This document shows positions 23,638-31,615 of a stretch of DNA of 64,000 nucleotides, piece after piece; the first letter of the stretch is position 1; each line of letters starts with the position of its first letter. A program made the position numbers and the translations under genes. Origin of the DNA: Oscillospiraceae bacterium. Its GTDB lineage: Bacteria; Bacillota; Clostridia; Oscillospirales; Oscillospiraceae. Location: positions 62,001 through 126,000 of the forward strand of contig CACYWG010000002.1 of assembly GCA_902778115.1 (NCBI GenBank), read 5' to 3'. The notes below the pieces were generated by a model, which saw only the letters and a list, made by a program, of their open reading frames with translations, was not told the DNA's origin and ran no database searches.

Positions 23638-25083
23638 TTATCCGTTTTTCCTCCAGGTGGAGGGCAGAAACAGGATCAAAATCGCGTAGATCTCCAGACG
23701 GCCGCAGAGCATCGTGAGGCTCATGACGATCTTGGAGAAATCGGAGAAGATCCCGAAGCTGCCGGCCGGGCCGATCAGCGACAGGCCGGGCCCGATGTTC
23801 GACATGCAGGAGAGCGCCGCCGTGAAGTTGGTGGCGAAATCATAGCCGTCGAAGGAGACCAGGAAGGCGCAGCCGAGCAGGATCAGCATATACAGCGCAA
23901 AATAGGTGTACACGGCGCTGGTGGTCTCCCGACTGACGCGCTGCCCGTCCAGCGACACGCGGTTGACGCTGCGGGGGCGCACCATCTTCCTCATATCTGC
24001 CGCCGCGGTCTTTACCAGCAGGATCACACGCGAGATCTTGAGGCCGCCGCCGGTGCTGCCGGCGCAGCCGCCGATCAGCATCAGGCACACGAGCAGCGTC
24101 TGGACATAGCCCGGCCATTTGGTAAAGTCCTCCGTGCCGAAGCCCGTCGTGGAGATAATGGTCGTCACATTGAAGAAGGCGTGACGGAGCGCGGCCGCAA
24201 TGCTGCCGTAGATCGGGCGGATGCCGATGGCGATCGCCGCCACGCTGACGGCAATGATGCCCCAGAGCCAGTGCAGCTCTTCGCTTTTCAGCGCTTCCTT
24301 CGTGCGGCCGGCCAGAACCAGATAATAGAGGTTGAAGTTCGTTCCGAAAAGGATCAGGAATACGCCGATCACGATTTCGATATAGGCGCTGTTGAAAGCG
24401 CCGATGCTGGCCGCGCGGGTCGAGAAGCCGCCCGTACCGGCCGAAGCGAAGGCGTGCAGCAGCGCCTCATAGAAGCTCATGCCGCCGAAAAGCAAAAAAA
24501 CGGTTTCCGCGAGGGTCAGTCCCAGATAGATCAGATACAGGATCATCGCGGTCTTTCTTGCGCGCGGGACGAGCTTGCCCACGGTGGGGCCGGGCACCTC
24601 GGCGCGCATGATGTGCATGGAGCGGTCACCGCTGAGCGGCATGACCGCCATGACGAAGACCAGCACGCCCATGCCGCCCAGCCAATGGGTGAAGATGCGC
24701 CAGAACTGACCGGAGCGCGACAGGGCCTCGACATTGGGCAGCACGGAGGCGCCGGTCGTGGTGAAGCCGGAGGTGACCTCGAACACGGCGTCGATATAGC
24801 GCGGGATGTCCCCGCTCAGCACCAGCGGCAGCGCGCCGATCAGGCTCATCATGATCCAGACCAGGCCGACCGCCGCAAAGCCCTCCCGCGCGTAGATCTC
24901 GGTGCTCTTCGGCTTCAGGCAGAGCAGCAGCGCGATTCCCAGCGCAGCAGACAGGGCGATCGTCAGCGCGAAGCCGAGCACGTTTTCCCCGTAGATCAGC
25001 CCCACGATCAGCGGCAGCAGCAGGAAGGCTGCCAGAAGCAGCAGCACCGTGCCGAGGATCCTTGCGATCATGCGGCCGTTCAT
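23638..25083 (-). CDS. trkH: Trk-type potassium channel subunit TrkH
   Basis: 481 residues with about ten membrane segments and four K+-filter repeats typical of the TrkH/KtrB superfamily: TSGFTTTGASVLP, ASAGTGGFSTRAAS, ISTTGFGTEDF and MSNIGPG. TrkH forms the K+-conducting pore in the plasma membrane and is gated by the cytoplasmic TrkA ring. It overlaps trkA by 4 bp (ATGA), so the two are translationally coupled. Confidence 0.95.
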   Translation of the reverse strand: MNGRMIARILGTVLLLLAAFLLLPLIVGLIYGENVLGFALTIALSAALGIALLLCLKPKSTEIYAREGFAAVGLVWIMMSLIGALPLVLSGDIPRYIDAVFEVTSGFTTTGASVLPNVEALSRSGQFWRIFTHWLGGMGVLVFVMAVMPLSGDRSMHIMRAEVPGPTVGKLVPRARKTAMILYLIYLGLTLAETVFLLFGGMSFYEALLHAFASAGTGGFSTRAASIGAFNSAYIEIVIGVFLILFGTNFNLYYLVLAGRTKEALKSEELHWLWGIIAVSVAAIAIGIRPIYGSIAAALRHAFFNVTTIISTTGFGTEDFTKWPGYVQTLLVCLMLIGGCAGSTGGGLKISRVILLVKTAAADMRKMVRPRSVNRVSLDGQRVSRETTSAVYTYFALYMLILLGCAFLVSFDGYDFATNFTAALSCMSNIGPGLSLIGPAGSFGIFSDFSKIVMSLTMLCGRLEIYAILILFLPSTWRKNG

Positions 25084-26444
25084 TTCCCGCCCTCCAGGAT
25101 CTGGTCAAGACCGGTCAGGCGTCCGGCAGCCGTGACGATCACGGCGTGATCGCCCGGCTGAAGCGCGGTCAGGCCGTTGGGGATCACGCTCTTGCCGCCG
25201 CGGATCACAGCGCCGATCAGCACGTTTTTCTTCAGCTTCAGATCCTTGAGCTGTATGCCGGCGATCTTCGAACCCTCGCTGACCCGAAACTCCAGCGCCT
25301 CCGCCTTGCCGTCAGCCAGGCGGTGCAGGGTCTCCATCCCGCCGCCGCGGCTGTTATCCAGCGCGCGGACATAGCGCGTCAGCTGCTGGGCGACCAGTTC
25401 CTTCGGCGTAACCACGCTTTCCAGCCCCGCGCTCTCCAGGATCTCGGAGAAGTGCTCGCGATTGACCTTGGTGACGATCTTGGGCACGCCGCAGCGCCCG
25501 GCATACATGGAGATGATGATATTGTCGCCGTCCTCGCCCGTCAGCGCGGCAAAGGCGTCGGCCCGGGTGATGCCCTCCTCGGCCAGCACGTCGCTGCGCG
25601 TGGCGTCGCCGCAAACAATGGACGCGTGCGGGATCAGATCGCAGAGCTTTTCGCAGCGTTCCTCATCCCTCTCGACCACGGTGACGGAAATGCCGCTGTC
25701 TTCCATCATGCGCGTCAGATACACGGCGATGCGCCCGCCGCCCATGATCATCAGGTTCTTCACCGGACGGCGGTACTGGCCGATGGCCTCGAAAAACTTC
25801 CGCAGCTCATGGCTGGAGCCGCTGAGAGAGAGCACGTCCCCGCTCTGCAGCGTAAAATCGCCGTTCGGGATCAGCGCCGCGCCGCCGCGCTCGACCACGA
25901 CCACAAGCACTCTGGCACCGAAGGCGCGCGGCAGCTCCCGGAGGCTCATGCCGTGCAGACGGCTGCCCTCCGGCACGCGGTATTCGACGATCTCGACGCT
26001 GCCCTTGGAAAAGGTGTCCACGCGCGAAGCGCTCGGGAAGCGCAGGATGCGCGAGATCTCGCGCGCGCATTCGTATTCGGGGTTGATGATCAGCGACAGG
26101 CCCAGCGCATCCTGCAGGAAAGCGGTCTGGTGCAGATACTCCGGGTCGCGGACGCGGGCGGCCACGTGGCGGGTGCCGAGCTTGCGCGCGGTGATGCCGC
26201 AGACCATGTTTACCTCGTCCTGCTCGGTCGCAGCCAGCAGCAGATCGGCATGCGCTGCGCCCGCTTCGCGCAGGGTTTCATGGTTGGTAGCGGTGCCCAG
26301 CACGCAGATCACGTCCAGGGTATTGGAAATGTGCTCGATGACTTCCGGATCGCGGTCGATAACGGTGATATCGTGCCCTTCGGAGGAAAGCGTTCCCGCT
26401 ACCGAGCTGCCCACTTTGCCGCCGCCGGCGATAATGATCTTCAT
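25080..26444 (-). CDS. trkA: Trk potassium uptake regulatory protein TrkA
   Basis: 454 residues with two RCK units: RCK_N 1 (IIIAGGGKVGSSVAGTLSSEG..DRD, about 1-120) with a TrkA_C domain (about 140-220), then RCK_N 2 (LMIMGGGRIAVYLTRMMED, about 230-345) with a TrkA_C domain (about 365-450). The two Rossmann folds bind NAD(H) or nucleotides and gate TrkH. AAAGGAGG precedes the ATG. First gene of the trkA-trkH operon, divergent from ktrB-ktrA. Confidence 0.95.
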   Translation of the reverse strand: MKIIIAGGGKVGSSVAGTLSSEGHDITVIDRDPEVIEHISNTLDVICVLGTATNHETLREAGAAHADLLLAATEQDEVNMVCGITARKLGTRHVAARVRDPEYLHQTAFLQDALGLSLIINPEYECAREISRILRFPSASRVDTFSKGSVEIVEYRVPEGSRLHGMSLRELPRAFGARVLVVVVERGGAALIPNGDFTLQSGDVLSLSGSSHELRKFFEAIGQYRRPVKNLMIMGGGRIAVYLTRMMEDSGISVTVVERDEERCEKLCDLIPHASIVCGDATRSDVLAEEGITRADAFAALTGEDGDNIIISMYAGRCGVPKIVTKVNREHFSEILESAGLESVVTPKELVAQQLTRYVRALDNSRGGGMETLHRLADGKAEALEFRVSEGSKIAGIQLKDLKLKKNVLIGAVIRGGKSVIPNGLTALQPGDHAVIVTAAGRLTGLDQILEGGK

Positions 26445-26484
26445 CTTGTGTCCTCCTTTCGGAAGATATGCTGCCTATTTTTTT

Positions 26485-26513
26485 ATTGTATCACTTTTGC
26501 GTGTTCCTGTACA
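26485..26513 (-). promoter_or_regulatory. promoter for trkA-trkH
   Basis: Minus strand: -35 TGTACA (26508-26513), 17-bp spacer, -10 TACAAT (26485-26490). No c-di-AMP riboswitch consensus was recognised in the 214-bp divergent region. Confidence 0.5.
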
Positions 26514-26550
26514 GGATTATTTCCTGTCGCTGTTTTTCCCGTGCAACGCA

Positions 26551-26579
26551 TTGCAAAATGTGTTTTACGCGATTATAAT
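26551..26579 (+). promoter_or_regulatory. promoter for ktrB-ktrA
   Basis: -35 TTGCAA (26551-26556), 17-bp spacer, perfect -10 TATAAT (26574-26579), 80 bp before the ktrB start. Confidence 0.75.
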
Positions 26580-26658
26580 AGATTTGATTGAGTACGGTCC
26601 GCAGATCGGGGGAAAGAATCCGTCCTCCGGGCGCGGCGGTCTGAAAGGAGGGTCCGGC

Positions 26659-28014
26659 GTGAAAAAGAGAAAACGGTTTTCCTCCACACAGACGATCATG
26701 TTCGCCTTCCTGGCCGCTATCGTCATCGGCACGCTGCTTCTCATGCTGCCCTTCAGTACTGTCAAAGGGGCGTCCGTCTCTTTTGTCGACGCTCTGTTCA
26801 CCGCCACCACCTCCGTCTGCGTTACGGGCCTTGTGACCGTCCCCACCGTTTCAACCTGGAGCGTGTTTGGACAGGTCGTCATCCTGCTGCTGATCCAGAT
26901 CGGCGGTTTGGGCGTCGTCACCTTCATGACGGCCATGATGCTCAGCTTCCGGCGCAGGCTCGGCATCGGAGATCGGATGCTGATTCAGGACGCGTTTAAT
27001 CTGAATACGCTGTCCGGTCTTGTCTCCTTCACGAAAAAGGTCCTGCTCGGCACCTTCCTTGTGGAAGCCGCCGGCTGTCTTCTGTATATGACCGTCTTCG
27101 TCCCGGAATACGGGGCGCGCGGGATCTGGATTTCCCTGTTTACCTCCGTTTCTGCCTTTTGCAACGCAGGTCTCGATATCCTGGCAGAGGACAGCCTGTG
27201 CCGCTATGTCCTGAATCCGACGGTGAACTTCACCACCTGTCTGCTGATCATTCTGGGCGGCATCGGCTACTTTGTCTGGTGGGATCTGCTGAATGCCGTC
27301 AGACAGCGCCGCGGGGGAAAGCGGCGTTTGATGCAGCTGCTGACCCTCCACAGCAAGATCGCGCTCTCCATGACCGGCGCGCTGATCCTCTCCGGCACTC
27401 TGCTGTTTTTCCTCTTTGAATACGGCAATCCCCGCACGATCGGAGGCTTTACCCTGCCCCAGAAGATCATGGCCGCCTTTTTCCAGTCGGTCACCACGCG
27501 AACGGCGGGCTTTGCGACCGTTCCTCAGCAGAATCTGACGAACGCCTCGTCGCTCATTTCACTTTTGTTCATGTTCATCGGCGGCTCTCCCACCGGCACT
27601 GCAGGCGGCATCAAGACCGTGACCGTTGCCGTCCTGCTCGCCTCCGCCTTTTCCACCATCGCCAACCGGGAGGAGGCTTCGCTGTTTCAGCGGACGATTC
27701 CGAAACAGGCCGTCAGCAAGTCCGTCGCCGTCATCAGCGTCTCCTTCCTGATCATGGCCACCGCGGCTGTTCTGCTGGAGGTTTTCACCGGCGCCGACGC
27801 GCTGGACGTCCTGTACGAAGCCGTCAGCGCCACCGCGACCGTCGGCCTGACCCGCGACTTCACCTCAACGCTGAACCTGTCCGGGAAACTGGTCGTCATC
27901 GCAACCATGTATCTGGGCAGGGTCGGACCCATTTCGCTGTTCATTGCGCTGAATACCAGAAAAGAAAAATCCAACCTGATCAAGAATCCGACGGAGCAGA
28001 TCAGCGTGGGATAA
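26659..28014 (+). CDS. ktrB: Ktr-type potassium channel subunit KtrB
   Basis: 451 residues; a GTG start follows AAAGGAGGG. About eight to ten membrane segments with filter repeats TTSVCVTGLVTV, VSAFCNAGLDIL, VTTRTAGFATV and SATATVGLTRD identify a TrkH/KtrB-superfamily pore, shorter than TrkH and lacking its N-terminal extra helices. KtrB conducts K+ (with Na+ dependence in known systems). ktrA follows 22 bp downstream. Codon use is slightly less GC-rich than neighbouring genes. Confidence 0.94.
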   Translation: MKKRKRFSSTQTIMFAFLAAIVIGTLLLMLPFSTVKGASVSFVDALFTATTSVCVTGLVTVPTVSTWSVFGQVVILLLIQIGGLGVVTFMTAMMLSFRRRLGIGDRMLIQDAFNLNTLSGLVSFTKKVLLGTFLVEAAGCLLYMTVFVPEYGARGIWISLFTSVSAFCNAGLDILAEDSLCRYVLNPTVNFTTCLLIILGGIGYFVWWDLLNAVRQRRGGKRRLMQLLTLHSKIALSMTGALILSGTLLFFLFEYGNPRTIGGFTLPQKIMAAFFQSVTTRTAGFATVPQQNLTNASSLISLLFMFIGGSPTGTAGGIKTVTVAVLLASAFSTIANREEASLFQRTIPKQAVSKSVAVISVSFLIMATAAVLLEVFTGADALDVLYEAVSATATVGLTRDFTSTLNLSGKLVVIATMYLGRVGPISLFIALNTRKEKSNLIKNPTEQISVG

Positions 28015-28036
28015 AAAGAAAGGAATCGGGATACAC

Positions 28037-28681
28037 ATGAATCAGACATATGCCGTATTCGGACTCGGGCGCTACGGAACGGCCGTCGCCAAGGAGCTTG
28101 TCAAGAACGGCGCGGAGGTGCTGGCCGTCGATATCGGCGAAGAGACCGTTAACTCCCTGGTCGACGAGCTGCCTTTCTGCAAGTGCGCGGACGTCACCGA
28201 CCCCGACGTGCTGCGGCAGCTTGGCGTGTCCAACGTCGACGTCGTCATCATCGCCATGGCCAACAACCTGGAGGCCAGCGTCATGACCACGATGCTGTGC
28301 AAGGAGCTCGGCGTCAAGACCGTCATCGCCAAATGCGCAAGCGAAATGAACTGCCGGATCCTCAGCCGCGTCGGCGCGGACAAGGTCATTTTCCCCGAAA
28401 ACGAGTCCGGGATCCGACTGGCCAAGAATCTGCTCAGCGACGGTTTCATGGACATCATCGAGCTGTCGTCCGACGTGTCTATGCTTGAACTGGACATTCG
28501 TCCGGAATGGGTCGGGAAGAACCTGATGGAGCTGAATCTCCGGAAACGGTATTCCATCAACGTCGTAGCGCTCATCAAAGATAAAAAAATCAGCACCATG
28601 ATCGATCCGGAAAAGAAGCTGGACCAGAGCATGAAGCTGATCGTGATCGCCAATATGGCAAAGCTGAAAAAGCTGAAATGA
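28037..28681 (+). CDS. ktrA: Ktr regulatory subunit KtrA (RCK protein)
   Basis: 214 residues: a single RCK unit with NAD-binding motif FGLGRYGTAVAKELVKNG followed by an acidic AVDI (about 1-130), and a C-terminal TrkA_C domain (about 140-212). KtrA forms an octameric cytoplasmic ring gating KtrB in response to ATP/ADP and, in Bacillota, c-di-AMP binding to the TrkA_C domain. AAAGGAA precedes the ATG. The single-RCK length distinguishes it from the two-RCK trkA on the other strand. Confidence 0.95.
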   Translation: MNQTYAVFGLGRYGTAVAKELVKNGAEVLAVDIGEETVNSLVDELPFCKCADVTDPDVLRQLGVSNVDVVIIAMANNLEASVMTTMLCKELGVKTVIAKCASEMNCRILSRVGADKVIFPENESGIRLAKNLLSDGFMDIIELSSDVSMLELDIRPEWVGKNLMELNLRKRYSINVVALIKDKKISTMIDPEKKLDQSMKLIVIANMAKLKKLK

Positions 28682-28698
28682 TCCCTCCCGCACGAGAC

Positions 28699-28731
28699 AA
28701 GACGCACGGACTTCCGTCCGTGCGTCTTATT
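28699..28731. terminator. terminator after ktrA
   Basis: Perfect 13-bp stem (28699-28711/28716-28728) with a short T-rich tail, between the convergent ktrA and CAT-family genes. Confidence 0.8.
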
Positions 28732-29355
28732 TCATGTCAGCGCGTCGATCAGCGCCTGCAGGCGCTCGGCAAAGCGGCCGATGTGCACTCCGTCGATGAA
28801 GCGGTGGTTGACCTCGACCGAGTAGCCAAGCTCACGCCGCCCGTCCCCCAGGACGTACCTGCCCCAGGCCAGGCGCGGGATCGCGTCGTCCGGGTCGAAA
28901 TCGCGCTCGTTCGTGAGCGCGGTGATGTCCAGCCAGGGCAGACAGGAGAGGAAGATCAGGTCGTCGCCCTCCTGGCTCATGTCGATAAAGGCCGTCTGCG
29001 CCGCGCTTTTCTCGCGGGCGGCGCGGCAGAAGTCCTCCATCGTCCCGTCCGCGGCCATCGTGACGATATGAAACTGCTCCGCGCCCTTTTTCAGATCCGT
29101 AAAGCTCGGCCGCCGCTCCGCAAGGCGCACGATCTCGCCGCCGCGCAGGGCGTAGGAAAAGGCCGGGGTTTCGTTGATCGCCCTTGCAGACAGGTAAACC
29201 AGCGCATAGTAAAACGACAGGCCGCGCGCCTTGCAGTGCTCGTACAACTGTGTTACGTCCAGGCGGAAAGTCACGCTGTAAAAGGGATCGGACACGCCGG
29301 AGAAGAAGTCGAACAGCTCCTTCCGCTCCCAGCGCTCGTAGACTTCACCCTTCAT
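28732..29355 (-). CDS. chloramphenicol acetyltransferase-family protein (CatA-like)
   Basis: 207 residues. The C-terminal VNHRFIDGVHIGRF contains the catalytic HxxxDG of type A chloramphenicol acetyltransferases; FSYALRGGEIV, DPFYSVTFRLDVTQLYEHC and SCLPWLDIT also match this family. It is a soluble trimeric acetyl-CoA transferase fold. Whether the substrate is chloramphenicol is uncertain: the gene overlaps tdk by 4 bp (ATGA) in a housekeeping operon, so a native metabolite is more likely. There are no signs of transfer. Confidence 0.85.
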   Translation of the reverse strand: MKGEVYERWERKELFDFFSGVSDPFYSVTFRLDVTQLYEHCKARGLSFYYALVYLSARAINETPAFSYALRGGEIVRLAERRPSFTDLKKGAEQFHIVTMAADGTMEDFCRAAREKSAAQTAFIDMSQEGDDLIFLSCLPWLDITALTNERDFDPDDAIPRLAWGRYVLGDGRRELGYSVEVNHRFIDGVHIGRFAERLQALIDALT

Positions 29356-29930
29356 CCCTGCTGCTCCCGGATCTTCTTTTTCCAGCACTTGTGGCACATG
29401 GCCACATAGCTGTCGTTGCCGCCGAGCAGCACCTGCGCGCCCTCGGTGACGATACGGCCGCTGCCGTCGATGCGGGCGTTGACCGTGGCCTTGCGGCCGC
29501 AGGCGCAGACGGTCTTGATCTCGGTCAATGAATCCGCCAGCTCCATCAGGCGCTGCGCGCCGGGGAAGAAATGGGTCAGAAAATCGGTGCGCAGGCCGAA
29601 GCACAGTACCGGCAGATCCTCGTCGTCGACAAGCTCGCGCAGCTGGTCGATCTGCTTCGGGGTAAAGAACTGCGCCTCGTCGGCGATGATCACGTCGTGC
29701 TTTCCGGCGGCGTGATAGGCGTCGATGATGTTCTGCTCTGGCGTGATGATCTCGGCATGGCGCGCAAGGCCGATGCGGCTGCGGATGATATCCGCGCCGT
29801 CGCGGGTATCGGTGCTGGGCTTGATGAGCCAGACCGTCATGCCGAGCTCCTCGTAGTTGAACTGCGTGATCAGCGCCTGGGCAGATTTGGACGAGCCCAT
29901 CGCGCCGTATTTGAAGTAAAGCTTAGCCAT
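29352..29930 (-). CDS. tdk: thymidine kinase
   Basis: 192 residues. P-loop GAMGSSKS (about 9-16), Walker B-like VIIADEAQF, and zinc-binding cysteines CACG and CHKC (C-terminal third) define type II thymidine kinase, which phosphorylates thymidine to dTMP in salvage. AAAGGAGA precedes the ATG. Followed by the CAT-family gene (4-bp overlap) and preceded by udk with a 32-bp gap containing part of a hairpin. Confidence 0.96.
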   Translation of the reverse strand: MAKLYFKYGAMGSSKSAQALITQFNYEELGMTVWLIKPSTDTRDGADIIRSRIGLARHAEIITPEQNIIDAYHAAGKHDVIIADEAQFFTPKQIDQLRELVDDEDLPVLCFGLRTDFLTHFFPGAQRLMELADSLTEIKTVCACGRKATVNARIDGSGRIVTEGAQVLLGGNDSYVAMCHKCWKKKIREQQG

Positions 29931-29952
29931 GCGGATTCTCCTTTTCTTTCCT

Positions 29953-29976
29953 CTGCGAAGCCTTAGGGCTTCGCAG
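29953..29976 (-). other. intercistronic hairpin around the udk stop codon
   Basis: Perfect 10-bp stem (29953-29962/29967-29976) with a 4-base loop that contains the udk stop codon (29963-29965). There is no T-run after it, so it is more likely an mRNA-processing or coupling element than a terminator. Confidence 0.7.
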
Positions 29977-30598
29977 CCGAATTCAGGTGCGCGCGCACGC
30001 GCTCCATCACCATCTCCAGCGCGACACGGTTGTGCCCGCCCTCGGGGATGATGATGTCGGCCCGGCGCTTGCTGGGCTCGACAAACTGCTCGTGCATGGG
30101 CTTGACCGTGCTCAGATACTGGTTGATGACGCTCTCGAGGCTGCGGCCGCGGTCGCGCACGTCGCGCACGATGCGGCGCAGGATGCGCACATCCGCGTCG
30201 GTGTCGACGTAAAGCTTGATGTCCATCTGGTCGCAGAGCTCGCGGTTTTCGTAGATCAGGATGCCCTCGACCACGATGACCCGCGTAGGCCGGATGGTGA
30301 CGGTCTTGTCCGTGCGGTCGTGGATCGCGTAGTCATAGACCGGGCAGGTGACGGTCTTGCCCTGCTTGAGGTCCTTGAGCGCCTGCACCAGCAGGTCGGT
30401 GTCGAAGGCGTTGGGGTGGTCGTAGTTGAGCTTGGCGCGCTCCTCATAGGGCATGTTGTGGTGCGCCTTGTAGTAGTTGTCGTGGTGGATGACGGATACC
30501 TCGCTGCCGAAATTCTGGATCAGCCGCCGGGTGATGGTGGTCTTGCCGCTGCCGGTGCCGCCGGCAATGCCGATGATCATGATATCGCTGTCGCTCAT
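29963..30598 (-). CDS. udk: uridine kinase
   Basis: 211 residues. The P-loop GIAGGTGSGKTTITRRL (about 7-23), the nucleoside-binding HHDNYYK and the YDHPNAFDTDLL motif identify uridine/cytidine kinase, which phosphorylates uridine and cytidine to UMP and CMP. A GGGAGGAG site precedes the ATG. First gene of the udk-tdk-CAT operon, divergent from deoD. Confidence 0.97.
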   Translation of the reverse strand: MSDSDIMIIGIAGGTGSGKTTITRRLIQNFGSEVSVIHHDNYYKAHHNMPYEERAKLNYDHPNAFDTDLLVQALKDLKQGKTVTCPVYDYAIHDRTDKTVTIRPTRVIVVEGILIYENRELCDQMDIKLYVDTDADVRILRRIVRDVRDRGRSLESVINQYLSTVKPMHEQFVEPSKRRADIIIPEGGHNRVALEMVMERVRAHLNSAAKP

Positions 30599-30633
30599 CT
30601 CTGTCTCCTCCCGCTTTTCTTTGTTTCGCTCCT

Positions 30634-30662
30634 ATTCTACCACAGCCGGCGCGCCGTTTCAA
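30634..30662 (-). promoter_or_regulatory. promoter for udk-tdk
   Basis: Minus strand: -35 TTGAAA (30657-30662), 17-bp spacer, -10 TAGAAT (30634-30639). Its -35 is 1 bp from the -35 of the deoD promoter. Confidence 0.7.
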
Positions 30663-30663
30663 T

Positions 30664-30692
30664 TTGACTTTTGCTTTTCTCCTCTATATAAT
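30664..30692 (+). promoter_or_regulatory. promoter for deoD
   Basis: -35 TTGACT (30664-30669), 17-bp spacer, perfect -10 TATAAT (30687-30692). Confidence 0.8.
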
Positions 30693-30733
30693 GTGGATAA
30701 CAGATCCGAATACTTATCCAAGGAGGAATCCCC

Positions 30734-31465
30734 ATGCCGACCCCACACAACACCGCCAAGATCGAAGACATCGCCAAGACCGTGCTGATGCCCGGCGACC
30801 CGCTGCGCGCGAAATTCATCGCCGAGACCTTCCTGACCGAGCCGCGCCTCGTCAACAACGTCCGCGGCGTGCAGGGCTATACCGGCACCTGGAAGGGCGT
30901 TCCCGTGACCGTGATGGCCTCCGGCATGGGCATCCCCTCCATCGGCATCTACAGCTGGGAGCTGTTCAACTTCTACAACGTGGAAAACATCATCCGCATC
31001 GGCTCCGCCGGCGCGCTGCAGGACGATCTGAAGCTGCGCGACCTCGTGGCCGGGCAGGCCGCCTGCACCAACTCCAACTATGTGAAGAACTTCGGCCTGG
31101 GCGAGGCCGCCACCTACGCCCCGATCGCGGACTTCACCCTGCTGTCCAAGGCCGTGGAAGTCGGCCGTGAGCACGGCGTCGACATCCGCGTGGGCAATCT
31201 CCTCGCCTCGGACACCTTCTACTCCCCCGAGGGCTGCGGGAAGAACGACGAATGGAAGCGCATGGGCGTGCTGGCCATCGAGATGGAGTCCGTCGCGCTT
31301 TACACCAACGCCGCCTACGTCGGCAAGCGCGCGCTGTGCCTGTGCACGATCTCCGACCACATCTACCGGCCCGAGGAAAACCTCCCCGCCGAAGACCGCC
31401 AGACCTCCTTTACCCAAATGATGGAAATTGCGCTGGATACTGCGGTGAAGATGGAAAACCTCTGA
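30734..31465 (+). CDS. deoD: purine nucleoside phosphorylase, DeoD type
   Basis: 243 residues. Characteristic stretches are MPGDPLRAKFIAETFL (phosphate-binding G-D-P-x-R), RIGSAGAL, LASDTFYSP and the late catalytic SDH in CTISDHIYRPEE. The enzyme is hexameric and splits purine (deoxy)nucleosides with phosphate into base and (deoxy)ribose 1-phosphate. AAGGAGGAA precedes the ATG. It lies back to back with udk-tdk and 150 bp before the nucleoside ABC transporter genes, consistent with salvage of imported nucleosides. Confidence 0.96.
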   Translation: MPTPHNTAKIEDIAKTVLMPGDPLRAKFIAETFLTEPRLVNNVRGVQGYTGTWKGVPVTVMASGMGIPSIGIYSWELFNFYNVENIIRIGSAGALQDDLKLRDLVAGQAACTNSNYVKNFGLGEAATYAPIADFTLLSKAVEVGREHGVDIRVGNLLASDTFYSPEGCGKNDEWKRMGVLAIEMESVALYTNAAYVGKRALCLCTISDHIYRPEENLPAEDRQTSFTQMMEIALDTAVKMENL

Positions 31466-31533
31466 TCACCGCCGCTGTTCATTCTGCCAAAAAATAAAGA
31501 CCCCGTTTCCCGCGGTTTTTGCAAGATTATCCT

Positions 31534-31563
31534 TGATTTGCGGATAAAGTGCATGGTATAATG
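31534..31563 (+). promoter_or_regulatory. promoter for the BMP lipoprotein gene
   Basis: -35 TTGATT (31534-31539), 18-bp spacer, -10 TATAAT (31558-31563). Confidence 0.7.
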
Positions 31564-31615
31564 TCATGCGCGTAAAAATAACACGCCTTTGAAAAAATTT
31601 TATGGAGGAAAAAAC

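Noticed and set aside
28732..29355. Calling the CAT-family gene a chloramphenicol resistance gene.
   Set aside because: The HxxxDG motif supports the family only; the gene overlaps tdk in a housekeeping operon with no mobility signs.
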